This document shows positions 1 to 10,061 of a DNA stretch of 64,000 nucleotides, in pieces. Source of the DNA: Comamonadaceae bacterium ALPHA2B (GTDB lineage Bacteria > Pseudomonadota > Gammaproteobacteria > Burkholderiales > Burkholderiaceae_C); assembly GCA_005503065.1 (NCBI GenBank), contig SCOE01000002.1, forward strand, positions 214,877-278,876, given 5' to 3'. Each line of letters opens with the position of its first letter. Position 1 is the stretch's first letter. The notes beneath the pieces are model-generated. The model did not search any database and was not told where the DNA came from. It saw only the letters and a program-made list of their open reading frames with translations. The position numbers and the translations under genes were made by a program.

Positions 1-43
1 GCGCCTCGCCCGTGGCCTTCATGCCGCACGGCACAATGGGCGC

Positions 44-919
44 ATGCCTTTGCCCCTGCCCCATGGTTTCGAGAGCCTGCAGGCGATCGACGAAGCCTAC
101 AACCCGCGCCTGCGTGTGGCGGACGTCGATGCCGCCGCGCAGCGCCAGGCGCAGCGCAGCGCCCAGGCCCAGCGCGAGCTGCCCTACAGCGCCGGCGTGC
201 CGTATGGCCCGACGCTGGCCGAGACCGTCGACATCGTGCCCGCCCGGCGGCCCGGCGCGCCGGTCTTCTTCTTCATCCATGGCGGCTACTGGCGCGCCAA
301 CGCCGCGCGCGATTTCGCCCAGGTGGCCTTCGGCCCGCATGCGATGGACTTCACCATCGTACTGGTCGACTACGCGCTGTGCCCGGTGGTGACGCTCGAC
401 GAGATCGTGCGCCAGGTGCGTGCCGCAGCCGCCTGGGTGCTGCGGAACATCGGCGAGCATGGCGGCGACCCGCGCCGCGTGGTGATCGGCGGCCACTCGG
501 CGGGAGGCCACCTGGGCGCGATGCTGCTGAACACGCCCTGGCAGGCGCAGTACGGGCTGCCGGACGACCCCTTCGCCGGCGCGGTGCTGGTCAGCGGCCT
601 CTACGACATCGCACCGCTGCGCTACAGCTACCTGCAGCCGGCCATCCAGCTGGACGACGGCATCGTGCTGCGCAACACGCCGCTCAGTTTCGTGCGGCCC
701 TGCCGCACGCCAGTGGTGCTGACCTGGGGCGAGCGCGAGCAGCCAGCCTTCGAGCAGCAGTCCACGCGCATGCTCGAGGCATGGCACGCCGCGGGCAACA
801 CCGGCGAGCTGATGCCTCAGCCGGGCGCCGATCACCTGAGCGCGATCCACGGCTTCGAGGACGCGGCGAGCCCGCTGTGCGCGGCGATGCGAAGGATGGC
901 GGAGGCCGCGGCCCCCTAG
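44..919 (+). CDS. alpha/beta hydrolase, arylformamidase/esterase-like
   Basis: A 291-residue cytoplasmic alpha/beta-hydrolase-fold protein with no signal peptide. The HGGYW oxyanion-hole motif lies at residues 79-83 and the nucleophile elbow GHSAGG at about 150-155, with Ser152 as the likely nucleophile. A DHLSAIH stretch near the C-terminus probably carries the catalytic His. The HGGxW motif with GxSAGG is typical of the hormone-sensitive-lipase and kynurenine-formamidase-like branch, so an arylformamidase or small-ester hydrolase is the best guess. No kynurenine-pathway genes are nearby to support KynB. The ATG at 44 is the first good start. It converges on the phosphoribosyltransferase gene, with a bidirectional terminator between them. 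Substrate unknown. Confidence 0.85.
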   Translation: MPLPLPHGFESLQAIDEAYNPRLRVADVDAAAQRQAQRSAQAQRELPYSAGVPYGPTLAETVDIVPARRPGAPVFFFIHGGYWRANAARDFAQVAFGPHAMDFTIVLVDYALCPVVTLDEIVRQVRAAAAWVLRNIGEHGGDPRRVVIGGHSAGGHLGAMLLNTPWQAQYGLPDDPFAGAVLVSGLYDIAPLRYSYLQPAIQLDDGIVLRNTPLSFVRPCRTPVVLTWGEREQPAFEQQSTRMLEAWHAAGNTGELMPQPGADHLSAIHGFEDAASPLCAAMRRMAEAAAP

Positions 920-946
920 GCTCCGCGCACCGCCACCAGGACCCAT

Positions 947-976
947 AAAAAAAGCCGCTCGAAGGAGCGGCTTTTT
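947..976. terminator. bidirectional intrinsic terminator
   Basis: A 7-bp perfect stem (GCCGCTC/GAGCGGC) with a GAAG loop has an A-run on its left (947-953) and a T-run on its right (972-976). It can therefore end transcription of both the hydrolase on the plus strand and the minus-strand hpt-purA block. Confidence 0.9.
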
Positions 977-997
977 CCATCGTCGGCGAAAGTGGTT

Positions 998-1522
998 TCA
1001 AACCGACCACTTCGACAGCAGCTTGGCCGGCGTCATGTTGTCGTAGCCCTCGAAGGGCTGGTGGATCCACGGGTTGGTGGGCAGGAATTCCACCGAATAG
1101 TCGGGCGTGAAGCTCGACAGGCCCTTGGTCCACAGCACCGCGCTGCGCAGCTCGGTGATGGGCGCGTATTTGGTCTTGAGCAGTTCGACCACGGCGTTGA
1201 GCGTGTGGCCCGAGTCCGCCAGGTCGTCGACCAGCAGCACCTTGCCCGCGATCTCGCCCTTGGGCGTGGTGATGTAGTGGGCGATGTCGAGGTGGCCCTG
1301 CACCGTGCCGGCCTCGGCGCGGTAGGAGCTGGTCGACATGATGGCCAGCGGCTTGTCGAAGATGCGGGAGAGCACGTCGCCGGGCCGCATGCCGCCGCGC
1401 GCCAGGCACAGGATGTTGTCGAACTCCCAACCCGACTGGTGCACCTTGATCGCAAGCTTCTCGATCAGGTTGTGGTACTCGTCATAACTGACGTAAAGGT
1501 GCTTGCCGTCTTCGGTCAACAT
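998..1522 (-). CDS. purine phosphoribosyltransferase (hypoxanthine/xanthine-type)
   Basis: A 174-residue type I phosphoribosyltransferase. The PRPP-binding signature VLLVDDLADSGHT is at about residues 95-107, preceded by the flexible-loop region and an ARGG motif near 41-44. Family members transfer ribose-5-phosphate from PRPP to a purine base (salvage). Its position directly downstream of purA, a common betaproteobacterial arrangement, fits hypoxanthine or xanthine use, but base specificity cannot be read from sequence. The ATG at 1522 has an AGGAG Shine-Dalgarno 10 nt upstream, which falls inside a degenerate copy of the 55-bp repeat. It is last in a long minus-strand run and ends at the terminator at 947-976. 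Confidence 0.9.
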   Translation of the reverse strand: MLTEDGKHLYVSYDEYHNLIEKLAIKVHQSGWEFDNILCLARGGMRPGDVLSRIFDKPLAIMSTSSYRAEAGTVQGHLDIAHYITTPKGEIAGKVLLVDDLADSGHTLNAVVELLKTKYAPITELRSAVLWTKGLSSFTPDYSVEFLPTNPWIHQPFEGYDNMTPAKLLSKWSV

Positions 1523-1531
1523 GGGGCGTTT

Positions 1532-1586
1532 GCTCCTGATTTGATAGCTGGTGGCGCAGGTGGGGTGGGCGTTTCGGGTCGATATG
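1532..1586 (+). repeat. 55-bp composite repeat, copy 1 (degenerate)
   Basis: Core at 1532-1548 with only the right half (TTGATAGC) well conserved, then 18 bp of spacer, then a tail beginning GGGCG at 1567 (GGGCGTTTCGGGTCGATATG). Spacing is identical to the other nine copies. The degraded left half of the core reads AGGAG on the minus strand and serves as the ribosome-binding site of the phosphoribosyltransferase gene. Confidence 0.7.
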
Positions 1587-1598
1587 GCTCGAAAAATC

Positions 1599-1712
1599 GG
1601 ACAGCCGAACGCAGAGGGCGCAAAGGTTCCGCAAAGGGCGCAGAAGAGAAAATCAAAAAGGTTTTCTCTGCGTTTTCTTCGTCACTTTTGCGCCTTCTGC
1701 GTTCGGCTGTCC
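1599..1712. repeat. 114-bp long inverted repeat, copy 1 (3' of purA)
   Basis: Perfect 17-bp terminal inverted repeats (GGACAGCCGAACGCAGA and its complement). The arms stay complementary, with mismatches, for about 50 bp, giving one long hairpin. Each arm is built from 9-11-bp CGCAGAGG/CGCAAAGG-like units. It ends 15 nt beyond the purA stop codon. A second copy of exactly the same length lies at 49081-49194, just beyond the ilvB stop. No open reading frame or transposase, so it is a non-autonomous, MITE- or REP-like element. Confidence 0.9.
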
Positions 1713-1727
1713 GTCTTCCGGACGCTT

Positions 1728-3083
<1,356 letters not shown>

Positions 3084-4235
3084 TCAGATGGGCTGCACGT
3101 GCCATCGGCCGGCACGCTGCACGAGTTCGCGGTCGCAGTGGAACTCGTCGATCTCGCTGTCGTGGCCCGGCAGCACGCAGACCACGGTCTCGCCCTGGCC
3201 GCGCAGCGCGGCGATGGCGGCGCGCAGGCTCGCATCGGCGTCGCTCCAGGGCGCGCGGATGGCCGCGCGCAGCGGCCGTGCCGGCAGCACGCCGACCAGC
3301 TCGCGCACGTCGAGGCTGAAGCCCACCGCCGGCCGGTTGCGGCCGAACACCGCGCCCACCTCGTCGTAGCGGCCGCCGCGGGCCAGCGAGTCGGCCGCGC
3401 CCTCGGCGTAGATGCCGAAACGCACGCCGCTGTAGTAGGCGTAGCCGCGCAGGTCGGCCAGGTCGAAGCTCACCGGTGCGTCGCCGAGCTGCGCTGCGAG
3501 CCAGCGCATGTGGTCGAGCGCGGCCTGGACCGCGGGCGTGCCCTGCAGGGCGTGTGCGGCTTCGTCGAGCACCTTCACGTCGCCATAGAGGTGCAGCAGG
3601 GCCTGCAGGCCCTCGCGGGCCGCTGCGGGGAAGCTGCGGGTGAGTTCGGCCAGGGTGCTCCCGTCCTTGGCGGCCAGGGCGGCATGCACGTCCTCGATCG
3701 TGTCGGGCGGCACCATCACGCCGCCGAACAGCGAGCGGACGATGCGCACGTCGGCCAGGTCGACCAGCGGACGCTCGATGCCCGCCGCGCGCAGGCAGTC
3801 GAGGGCCAGCAGCAGCGCCTCGAGGTCGGCTTCCCGGCCGGCATGGCCATAGATCTCGGCGCCGAACTGCAGCGGCTCGCGCGTGGCGTGGGGGCGATCG
3901 GGCCGGGTGTGGAGCACGGGGCCGCAGTAGCACAGGCGCGCCACGCCGCTGCGGTTGAGCAGGTGGGCGTCGATGCGCGCGACCTGCGGCGTGGTGTCGG
4001 CGCGCAGGCCCATGCTGCGACCGGACAACTGGTCGACCAGCTTGAAGGTCTGGAGATCGAAGGCTTCGCCGGTGCCCGACAGCAGCGATTCGAGGTGCTC
4101 GAGCAGCGGGGGCATGACGAGCTCGTAGCCATAGCCACGGGCGGTGTCGAGCAGTTGGCGTCGGAGCTCTTCGATGTGGCGCGCCTCGGAGGGCAGCACA
4201 TCGGCGATGTGATCCGGGAGGACCCAGGCGGACAT
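3084..4235 (-). CDS. hisZ: ATP phosphoribosyltransferase regulatory subunit
   Basis: A 383-residue class-II aminoacyl-tRNA-synthetase-fold protein. It resembles the catalytic core of HisS (N-terminal [13 protein letters not shown], then [15 protein letters not shown] as motif 2) but lacks the C-terminal anticodon-binding domain. HisZ forms a hetero-octamer with short-form HisG and gives it activity and histidine feedback control in the first step of histidine synthesis. hisG itself is not in this window. The genuine hisS is separate, at 11938-13269. Placement between hflC/DUF2065 and purA is the conserved betaproteobacterial order. Confidence 0.95.
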   Translation of the reverse strand: MSAWVLPDHIADVLPSEARHIEELRRQLLDTARGYGYELVMPPLLEHLESLLSGTGEAFDLQTFKLVDQLSGRSMGLRADTTPQVARIDAHLLNRSGVARLCYCGPVLHTRPDRPHATREPLQFGAEIYGHAGREADLEALLLALDCLRAAGIERPLVDLADVRIVRSLFGGVMVPPDTIEDVHAALAAKDGSTLAELTRSFPAAAREGLQALLHLYGDVKVLDEAAHALQGTPAVQAALDHMRWLAAQLGDAPVSFDLADLRGYAYYSGVRFGIYAEGAADSLARGGRYDEVGAVFGRNRPAVGFSLDVRELVGVLPARPLRAAIRAPWSDADASLRAAIAALRGQGETVVCVLPGHDSEIDEFHCDRELVQRAGRWHVQPI

Positions 4236-4313
4236 GGGAAACGGGGCCGTGGTTAAAAACGGATTCTAACGGGCGCGGGTGACCGCGGCCCCCTCAGACG
4301 GCCCGGGCGCGGA

Positions 4314-4502
4314 TCAGCTGGCGAGCCAGAGCAGCACCAGCCCGGCGACGATGCTGCACAGCCCGAAGAACCGCAGCTGGCCGTCGCGCAGTTGCATCAG
4401 CTGGCTGAAGCCACGCCGCCACCCGCCGGGCGACACGAAGGGCAGGACGCCCTCGATCACCAGGACGAGCGCCACGGCGCTCCAGAACGCATCGCTGCTC
4501 AC
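4314..4502 (-). CDS. DUF2065 (YjeT-like) small inner-membrane protein
   Basis: A 62-residue protein with hydrophobic segments at about residues 7-24 and 43-60 joined by a basic loop (GGWRRGFSQLMQLRDGQLR). This matches DUF2065, regularly encoded just after hflC in proteobacteria. The start is GTG at 4502. Only 22 nt separate it from the hflC stop, so it belongs to the hflX-hflK-hflC transcript. Function is unknown. By association it could be a small partner of the HflKC membrane complex, which is inference. Confidence 0.85.
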   Translation of the reverse strand: MSSDAFWSAVALVLVIEGVLPFVSPGGWRRGFSQLMQLRDGQLRFFGLCSIVAGLVLLWLAS

Positions 4503-4524
4503 GGCCGAAGCTCAGCGCTGCAAC

Positions 4525-5430
4525 TCAGCGCCGGGGCGGCGGGCTGCCGGCAGCCCCCGACCCTTGCATGGCGCGGAAGAAGTCCGACTGCGAGGGGTCG
4601 AGCACCAGCACGTCGCTCTTCTTGTTGAAGCTCTGCTTGTAGGCTTCGAGGCTTCGATAGAACTGCGCGAACTGCGCATCCTTGCCGAAGGCATCGGCGT
4701 AGGCGGCGGCGGCCTGGGCATCGCCCTCGCCCTTGATCTTCTGCGCGTCGCGGTAGGCGTTGGCCACCGTCACTTCGCGCTGGCGATCGGCGTCGGCGCG
4801 GATCTTCTCGCCCTCGGCCTGGCCGGTGGAGCGCAGTTCGTTCGCCACGCGCTTGCGCTCGGCTTCCATGCGCCTGTAGACCGATTCGGTGATGGCCTCG
4901 ACGTAGTCGATGCGCGTCACGCGCACGTCGACGATGTCCACGCCCCACGGGTTGCCGCCCTTCACGACGTTCAGCACCTCGCGCTTGACGTCGTTCATCA
5001 CGTCGTCGCGGCGCGTGGAGATCAACTCGCGCACGGTGCGCTTGTTGATGTTCTCCTGGAAGGCGTTGCGCACCACGCGATTGAGTTGCACGGCACCGGC
5101 GTTCTCGTCCAGGCCCACGTTGCGGATGTAGGCCTGCGGGTCGACGATGCGCCAGCGCACGTACCAGTCGATGACCACGCGCTGCTTCTCGGCCGTGAGC
5201 ATGGGCTCGGTGTCGAGGCTGGAAAGCGTGAGCAGGCGCTTGTCGATGTACGACACGTTCTGGAACGGAGGCGGCAGCTTGAACTTCAGGCCTGGCTCCG
5301 TGATGACCTCCTTGATCTGCCCGAGGGCGTAGACCACGCCGAACTGGCGCTGGTCGACGACGAAGAGCATGGAGCTGGCCAGGACGAGCAGCACGAGCAG
5401 CGAGGCGCCGATGAATCCGATTCTGTTCAT
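4525..5430 (-). CDS. hflC: HflC, SPFH/Band-7 subunit of the HflKC complex
   Basis: A 301-residue single-pass membrane protein. An N-terminal anchor (residues about 5-22) is followed by the SPFH/Band-7 domain and an Ala/Glu/Arg-rich helix (about residues 180-260) typical of the HflK/HflC cage. With HflK it forms a large periplasmic-face assembly around the FtsH protease and modulates degradation of membrane proteins. It starts 17 nt after the hflK stop, so the two are co-translated. The C-terminus ends in a short Gly/Pro/Arg tail (GAAGSPPPRR). Length and order are normal for the family. Confidence 0.96.
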   Translation of the reverse strand: MNRIGFIGASLLVLLVLASSMLFVVDQRQFGVVYALGQIKEVITEPGLKFKLPPPFQNVSYIDKRLLTLSSLDTEPMLTAEKQRVVIDWYVRWRIVDPQAYIRNVGLDENAGAVQLNRVVRNAFQENINKRTVRELISTRRDDVMNDVKREVLNVVKGGNPWGVDIVDVRVTRIDYVEAITESVYRRMEAERKRVANELRSTGQAEGEKIRADADRQREVTVANAYRDAQKIKGEGDAQAAAAYADAFGKDAQFAQFYRSLEAYKQSFNKKSDVLVLDPSQSDFFRAMQGSGAAGSPPPRR

Positions 5431-5447
5431 GGTGATGATCTCCCGGC

Positions 5448-6899
5448 TCAGCGTGCGTCACGGTCGCGCGAACGGCCGCTGTCGCGGGCGCGCGAATCGC
5501 TCGGCGCCACGGGAATGGAGGACGCCTGCGGCGGGGCCGTGCCGGCCACGCTCGGCGGGGCCCCGTCGGCCGGCGCGGCCGCTGCGGCGCCGGAGGACTG
5601 CATCAGCTTGTCGAGCGGCAGGTACAGGAGGTTGGAGCCTTGCTTCGTCTCCACCAGCACCTTGGTGGTGTTGTTGTAGATCTGTTGCATGGCGTCGGTG
5701 TACATGCGGTCGCGCGTCACCTGAGGCGCCTTCTGGTATTCGGTCAGCACCTGCGCGAAGCGCTGCGCATCACCCTGCGCCTGCGCGACCACGCGGGCCT
5801 TGTAGGCCTCGGACTCTTCCTTCAGCCGCGAGGCGGTACCCACGGCGCGCGGGATCACGTCGTTGGCATACGCCTGCGCCTCGTTCTTCGCCCGCTCGCG
5901 TTCCTGGCCGGCCTTGAGCACGTCGTCGAAGGCCGCCTGCACCTGCTCGGGCGGGCGCACGCCGCCCTGCTGCAGGTTGATGCCGACGACCTCGACACCG
6001 ACCTTGTAGCGGTCGAGGATGCTCTGCATGAGCTGGCGCACGCGGGGCGCGATCTGGTCTCGCTCTTCCGCCAGCGCGGCGTCCATCCTCATCTTGCCGA
6101 CGACCTCGCGCACGGCGGTCTCGGCCACCTGCACCACCGTCTCGCTCGGGCTCTTGCTCTCGAAGAGCCAGGCACGCGCGTCGTTCAGGCGGTACTGCAC
6201 GGCGAACTTGATCTCGACGATGTTCTCGTCCTCGGTGAGCATGGCCGATTCGCGCAGCCCGGTGGAGCGCACGATGCTGTCGCGGCCCACGTCGGTCGAG
6301 CGGATCTGCGTCACCACCACCAGCTCATGGCGCTGGATGGGGTACGGCAGCCGCCAGTTGAAGCCGGCGCCCACGGTTTCCTTGTATCGCCCGAACTGGG
6401 TGATCACGGCCTGCTGGCCTTCGTTGACGATGAAGAAGCCCGTGCCCAGCCAGATCAGCACCGCCACGGCGGCGATGAGACCGATGCCGAAGCCGGCATT
6501 CTTCATGTCGGGCTTGTAGTTGTTGCCACCCCCGCCGTTGCCGTTGGGGCGCGGGCCGCCGCCGCGTCCGCCGCCGAACATGCCGCCCAGCTTGCGGTTG
6601 AAGTCGCGCCACAGCTCGTCGAGGTCGGGTGGGCCCTGGCTGGGGCCCTGGCCGCGCGGACGGTTGCCGTTGCTGCCGGGCGGCGGCGAATCGTTCTCGG
6701 GCGGCCGACTCGGCGCCGGGCGCTCCCCGTCGGAGGAGGACGGTTCGTCGCTGCGGCCCCAGCGGCCGTCGTTCAGGTTGAACATGCCCGGAAACCGGCT
6801 GGCGAGAAAACGCAGCACCGCTCCCCGTCGTTCTGTCTTCCTCGGGGGCTGCGCCGGAAGCAATCCGGGTCGGGGCGCGCTCTCTGGCATGGACGTCAT
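5448..6899 (-). CDS. hflK: HflK, SPFH/Band-7 subunit of the HflKC complex
   Basis: A 483-residue protein, longer than enterobacterial HflK. A roughly 135-residue N-terminal region is disordered and rich in Gly, Pro, Asn and Arg. One transmembrane helix at about residues 136-158 is followed by the SPFH/Band-7 domain (from about 158) and a coiled-coil Ala/Glu region. The C-terminus is low-complexity Ala/Pro followed by an Arg/Asp-rich tail (SGRSRDRDAR). It partners HflC in regulating FtsH. The ATG at 6899 is used; a second ATG four codons in (MPESA) is also possible. It lies downstream of hflX in one operon. Confidence 0.95.
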   Translation of the reverse strand: MTSMPESAPRPGLLPAQPPRKTERRGAVLRFLASRFPGMFNLNDGRWGRSDEPSSSDGERPAPSRPPENDSPPPGSNGNRPRGQGPSQGPPDLDELWRDFNRKLGGMFGGGRGGGPRPNGNGGGGNNYKPDMKNAGFGIGLIAAVAVLIWLGTGFFIVNEGQQAVITQFGRYKETVGAGFNWRLPYPIQRHELVVVTQIRSTDVGRDSIVRSTGLRESAMLTEDENIVEIKFAVQYRLNDARAWLFESKSPSETVVQVAETAVREVVGKMRMDAALAEERDQIAPRVRQLMQSILDRYKVGVEVVGINLQQGGVRPPEQVQAAFDDVLKAGQERERAKNEAQAYANDVIPRAVGTASRLKEESEAYKARVVAQAQGDAQRFAQVLTEYQKAPQVTRDRMYTDAMQQIYNNTTKVLVETKQGSNLLYLPLDKLMQSSGAAAAAPADGAPPSVAGTAPPQASSIPVAPSDSRARDSGRSRDRDAR

Positions 6900-6937
6900 T
6901 CGTTTCGCTTCTTATAGAAGACAGCTATTGTGCCCAA

Positions 6938-8116
6938 TCAGTGCGCGGCGCCCTGCAATTCGGCGGGCTCGGCTGGGGGCATGCCCTCGTCCTGCGCGGC
7001 CGCCTGCGCCGCACGCTGCGCCAATACTTCGCGCAGGGCCGGCAGGCCCTCGCCCGAATGGGCACTGAGGAAGAGCCGCGGCACACGCTGGCCGTCGATC
7101 TCCATCTCGTCGGCCAGCACATGCGGCCGGTGGTCCGCATCCAGCGCATCGAGCTTGTTGAAGACCAGCAATTGCGGCACCTCGCCGGCACCGATGTCCT
7201 GCAGCACCTGCTGCACCTCGGCGATCTGCTCCGGGTGGTGCGGGTTGGAGGCATCGACCACATGCAACAGCAGGTCGGCATCGACGGCCTCCTGCAGCGT
7301 GGCCTTGAAGGCATCCACCAGGCCGTGCGGCAACTCGCGGATGAATCCCACCGTGTCGGAGATCGACACGCGGCGCCCGACGTCGCCCAGGTAGAGGTGG
7401 CGCGTGGTGGTGTCCAGCGTGGCGAACAGCTGGTCGGCCGCATAGGCACGGGCCTTGACCAGTGCATTGAACAGCGAGGACTTGCCTGCGTTGGTGTAGC
7501 CCACCAGTGAGATGTTGAAGGTGTCGCGACGCTCGCGCTGGCGGCGCTGGGTGCCGCGCTGCTTCTGCACCTTGGCCAGGCGCTCGCGCGTGCGCTTGAT
7601 CGACGCGTCGATCATCCGGCGATCGAGTTCGATCTGCTTCTCGCCCGGGCCGCCGCGCACCCCGGCACCGCCGGTCTGCCGCTCCAGGTGGGACCAGCGC
7701 CGCACGAGCCGGGTGCTGAGGTACTGCAGACGGGCAAGTTCGACCTGCAGCTTGCCCTCGTGGCTGCGCGCGCGCTGCGCGAAGATCTCGAGGATCAGGA
7801 AGGTGCGGTCGTAGACGGCCACGCCAAGCGCGCGCTCCAGGTTGCGCTGCTGGGCGGGCGAGATGGCCTGGTCGAAGATGACCTCGCTGGCGCGATGCAG
7901 CTCGGCCAGTTCGCGGATCTCGTCGGCCTTGCCGCTGCCGACGAAGAGCGCCGCGTCAGGGGCCTTGCGCTTGCAGATGAGGCGGGCGACGGGCTCGAGG
8001 CCGGCAGTCTGCGCGAGCAACCCGAGTTCCTCGAGTTCGCTGTCGAAATGGGGGTGGCCGAAATCGACGCCGACGAGGATGACGGCGCCGTCCTGGCGGG
8101 GAATGGGTTCAGACAA
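6938..8116 (-). CDS. hflX: ribosome-associated GTPase HflX
   Basis: A 392-residue OBG/HflX-family GTPase. An N-terminal HflX domain and helical linker (KRTRERLAKVQKQRGTQRRQRERR, about 174-197) precede a G domain with G1 at residues 206-214 (GYTNAGKSS), G3 DTVGFIRELP and G4 NKLD. HflX splits stalled 70S ribosomes under stress. The start is TTG at 8116 with only a weak Shine-Dalgarno. It sits between hfq and hflK as in the classic hfq-hflX-hflK-hflC operon. A hairpin with a T-run between hfq and hflX probably lowers read-through. Confidence 0.95.
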   Translation of the reverse strand: MSEPIPRQDGAVILVGVDFGHPHFDSELEELGLLAQTAGLEPVARLICKRKAPDAALFVGSGKADEIRELAELHRASEVIFDQAISPAQQRNLERALGVAVYDRTFLILEIFAQRARSHEGKLQVELARLQYLSTRLVRRWSHLERQTGGAGVRGGPGEKQIELDRRMIDASIKRTRERLAKVQKQRGTQRRQRERRDTFNISLVGYTNAGKSSLFNALVKARAYAADQLFATLDTTTRHLYLGDVGRRVSISDTVGFIRELPHGLVDAFKATLQEAVDADLLLHVVDASNPHHPEQIAEVQQVLQDIGAGEVPQLLVFNKLDALDADHRPHVLADEMEIDGQRVPRLFLSAHSGEGLPALREVLAQRAAQAAAQDEGMPPAEPAELQGAAH

Positions 8117-8131
8117 TCGGAACGGACTTCA

Positions 8132-8159
8132 GAAAAAGGCGGGGCGGCCTAAGCCGCCC
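8132..8159 (-). terminator. intrinsic terminator after hfq
   Basis: On the minus strand a 7-bp perfect stem (GGGCGGC/GCCGCCC, 4-nt loop) is followed, after a few C/G bases, by TTTTTC. It lies between the hfq stop and the hflX start and could partly uncouple hfq from hflX-hflK-hflC. Confidence 0.65.
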
Positions 8160-8172
8160 TGCCCTGCGCCGT

Positions 8173-8418
8173 TCAGCCGCCTGCGTCGTCGTTCTCGGTG
8201 ACCGAGAAGTTGACCGCGCGGCCCGGCACGATGGTGGAGATGGCGTGCTTGTAGACCATTTGCGTCACTGTGTTGCGAAGCAGAACGACGTATTGGTCGA
8301 ACGATTCGATCTGGCCCTGCAGCTTGATGCCGTTGACCAGATAGATCGAGACCGGCACGTGCTCGCGACGCAGCGTGTTCAGAAACGGGTCTTGTAGGAG
8401 TTGCCCTTTGTTGCTCAC
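8173..8418 (-). CDS. hfq: RNA chaperone Hfq
   Basis: An 81-residue Sm-like protein that forms a hexamer pairing small RNAs with mRNAs. The N-terminus reads [13 protein letters not shown] as in canonical Hfq, the Sm1 region is [20 protein letters not shown], and the Sm2 motif is YKHAIST. I place the start at GTG 8418 because it gives the family N-terminus and has GGAG 6 nt upstream. A TTG 18 nt further upstream is in frame but has no support. A short acidic tail ends the protein. A likely sigma70-type promoter lies about 45 nt upstream. Confidence 0.97.
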   Translation of the reverse strand: MSNKGQLLQDPFLNTLRREHVPVSIYLVNGIKLQGQIESFDQYVVLLRNTVTQMVYKHAISTIVPGRAVNFSVTENDDAGG

Positions 8419-8460
8419 GATATTCTCCGTGTTCAAAAAGAAGTTGTTGGACCGGGCACC

Positions 8461-8488
8461 TTAACACAGCGTTTCCGCGCTGCAGCAA
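8461..8488 (-). promoter_or_regulatory. putative hfq promoter
   Basis: On the minus strand a -35-like TTGCTG (complement of 8483-8488) and a -10-like TGTTAA (complement of 8461-8466) are separated by 16 bp, in the gap between der and hfq. Assignment is by eye only. Confidence 0.4.
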
Positions 8489-8574
8489 GGTTTCCGAATG
8501 GCCTTCAAAAATTAACGGTTGCGACCGACAACAGGCAAACCCGACGCACCCAGATGGGCCTGCGGGGGCCGGTT

Positions 8575-9927
8575 TCAAGCCCCCGGCTTGTCGGCGTAGG
8601 GGTTGTGCGAAGTCTTGAATTCGATGCGAAGCGGCGTGCCGACCAGATCGAATTCTTTGCGGAAGCGTGCCTCCAGGAAGCGCCGGTAGCTCTCGCTCAC
8701 GTGTTCCAGCGAATTGCCGTGCACGACGATCACGGGCGGGTTCATGCCGCCCTGGTGGGCGTAGCGCAGCTTGGGCCGGAACATGCCGCTCTTCTTGGGC
8801 GCCTGGAACTGCACCGACTCGAGCAGCAGCCGCGTGAGCACCGGCGTGGACATCTTGCGCATGGCCGAACGGTGCGCCTGCACGATCGACTGCCAGACCG
8901 GCCCCAGCCCGAGCCGCTTCTTGGCCGAGATGAAGTGCACCGCCGCGAACTTCAGGAAGGGCAGCCGGTTCTCGAGCTGGCGCTGGATCTGCTCGCGCTG
9001 GTAGCTGTCGACGGCGTCCCACTTGTTGATCGCGACCACCACCGCGCGCCCGGCCTCGAGGACGAAGCCGGCGATGTGGGCGTCCTGGTCGGTCACGCCC
9101 TGCGTGGCATCGATGAGCAGCAGCACCACATGGGCGGATTCGATGGCCTGCAGCGTCTTGACCACGGAGAACTTCTCGATGGCCTCGAACACCTTTCCCT
9201 TGCGGCGCAGGCCTGCCGTATCGATGAGTTCGAAGCGCTGGCCGTTGCGCTCCAGCGGCACGCTGATGGCATCGCGCGTGGTGCCGGGCAGGTCGAAGGC
9301 GACCAGCCGCTCCTCGCCCAGCCATGTGTTGATCAGGGTGGATTTGCCCACGTTCGGGCGGCCGGCGACGGCCAGGCGGATGGGCCGGCTGGCCGGGTCG
9401 TCGCCCTCGCCTTCCTCCGGCTCGTCGGGCTGCGGCGGCAGCGTGTCGAGCGCCAGCTCGATCAGCGCGCGCACGCCCTGCCCGTGCGCGGAGGAGATCG
9501 GGTGCACGTCGCCGAAACCCAGCTCGTAGAACTCGGCCAGGCGGCTGCTGTCCTTCATGCCCTCGGCCTTGTTGACGGCGAGCAGGCAGGGCTTGCCCAG
9601 GCGCCGCAGTTCGTTGGCGATGTCGTGGTCCTGCGCCGACAGGCCCTGCCGGCCGTCGAGCACGAAGACGACGACGTCGGCCTCGGCCACGGCCTGGCGC
9701 GTCTGCTTGGCCATTTCGCGGTAGATCCCGCTGCCGGCGTCGGGCTCGAAACCACCGGTATCGATGACGATGAACTCGCGTGCCCCGATGTGCCCCGTGC
9801 CGTAGTGGCGGTCGCGCGTCAGGCCGGCGAAGTCCGCCACGATGGCGTCACGCGTCTGCGTGAGGCGGTTGAACAGGGTCGACTTGCCCACGTTGGGGCG
9901 GCCGACCAAGGCGATGACGGGTTTCAT
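8575..9927 (-). CDS. der: ribosome-assembly GTPase Der (EngA)
   Basis: A 450-residue double-GTPase protein for 50S subunit maturation. The first G domain starts at the N-terminus with GRPNVGKS at residues 9-16. The second begins near residue 185 with another [11 protein letters not shown]-like C-terminal domain follows, with [13 protein letters not shown] and [14 protein letters not shown]. The start is ATG 9927. The frame stays open upstream through the terminator and into bamB, but that extension has no family support. It lies between bamB and hfq. Confidence 0.97.
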   Translation of the reverse strand: MKPVIALVGRPNVGKSTLFNRLTQTRDAIVADFAGLTRDRHYGTGHIGAREFIVIDTGGFEPDAGSGIYREMAKQTRQAVAEADVVVFVLDGRQGLSAQDHDIANELRRLGKPCLLAVNKAEGMKDSSRLAEFYELGFGDVHPISSAHGQGVRALIELALDTLPPQPDEPEEGEGDDPASRPIRLAVAGRPNVGKSTLINTWLGEERLVAFDLPGTTRDAISVPLERNGQRFELIDTAGLRRKGKVFEAIEKFSVVKTLQAIESAHVVLLLIDATQGVTDQDAHIAGFVLEAGRAVVVAINKWDAVDSYQREQIQRQLENRLPFLKFAAVHFISAKKRLGLGPVWQSIVQAHRSAMRKMSTPVLTRLLLESVQFQAPKKSGMFRPKLRYAHQGGMNPPVIVVHGNSLEHVSESYRRFLEARFRKEFDLVGTPLRIEFKTSHNPYADKPGA

Positions 9928-9969
9928 GGGCTGACTGTATCCCGCGGACGCGCAAGGCGCGGCCGACAG

Positions 9970-9994
9970 AAAAAAGACGCCGCAGGGCGGCGTC
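9970..9994 (-). terminator. intrinsic terminator after bamB
   Basis: On the minus strand an 8-bp perfect stem (GACGCCGC/GCGGCGTC, 3-nt loop) is followed by TTTTTT. It lies between bamB and der, so der probably has its own transcription start or depends on read-through. Confidence 0.85.
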
Positions 9995-10061
9995 GTTTGG
10001 AGGACCGGCCTTGCAGCCGGCGGCAGGGAAGTGGCGGCGCAACGCCGCCGCGGCAGCAGCC

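Noticed and set aside
1599..1712. The CGCAGAGG-type subunits as a CRISPR or tandem-repeat array
   Set aside because: Units are only 9-11 bp, lack regular spacers, and are arranged as two complementary arms of one hairpin; no cas genes are present.
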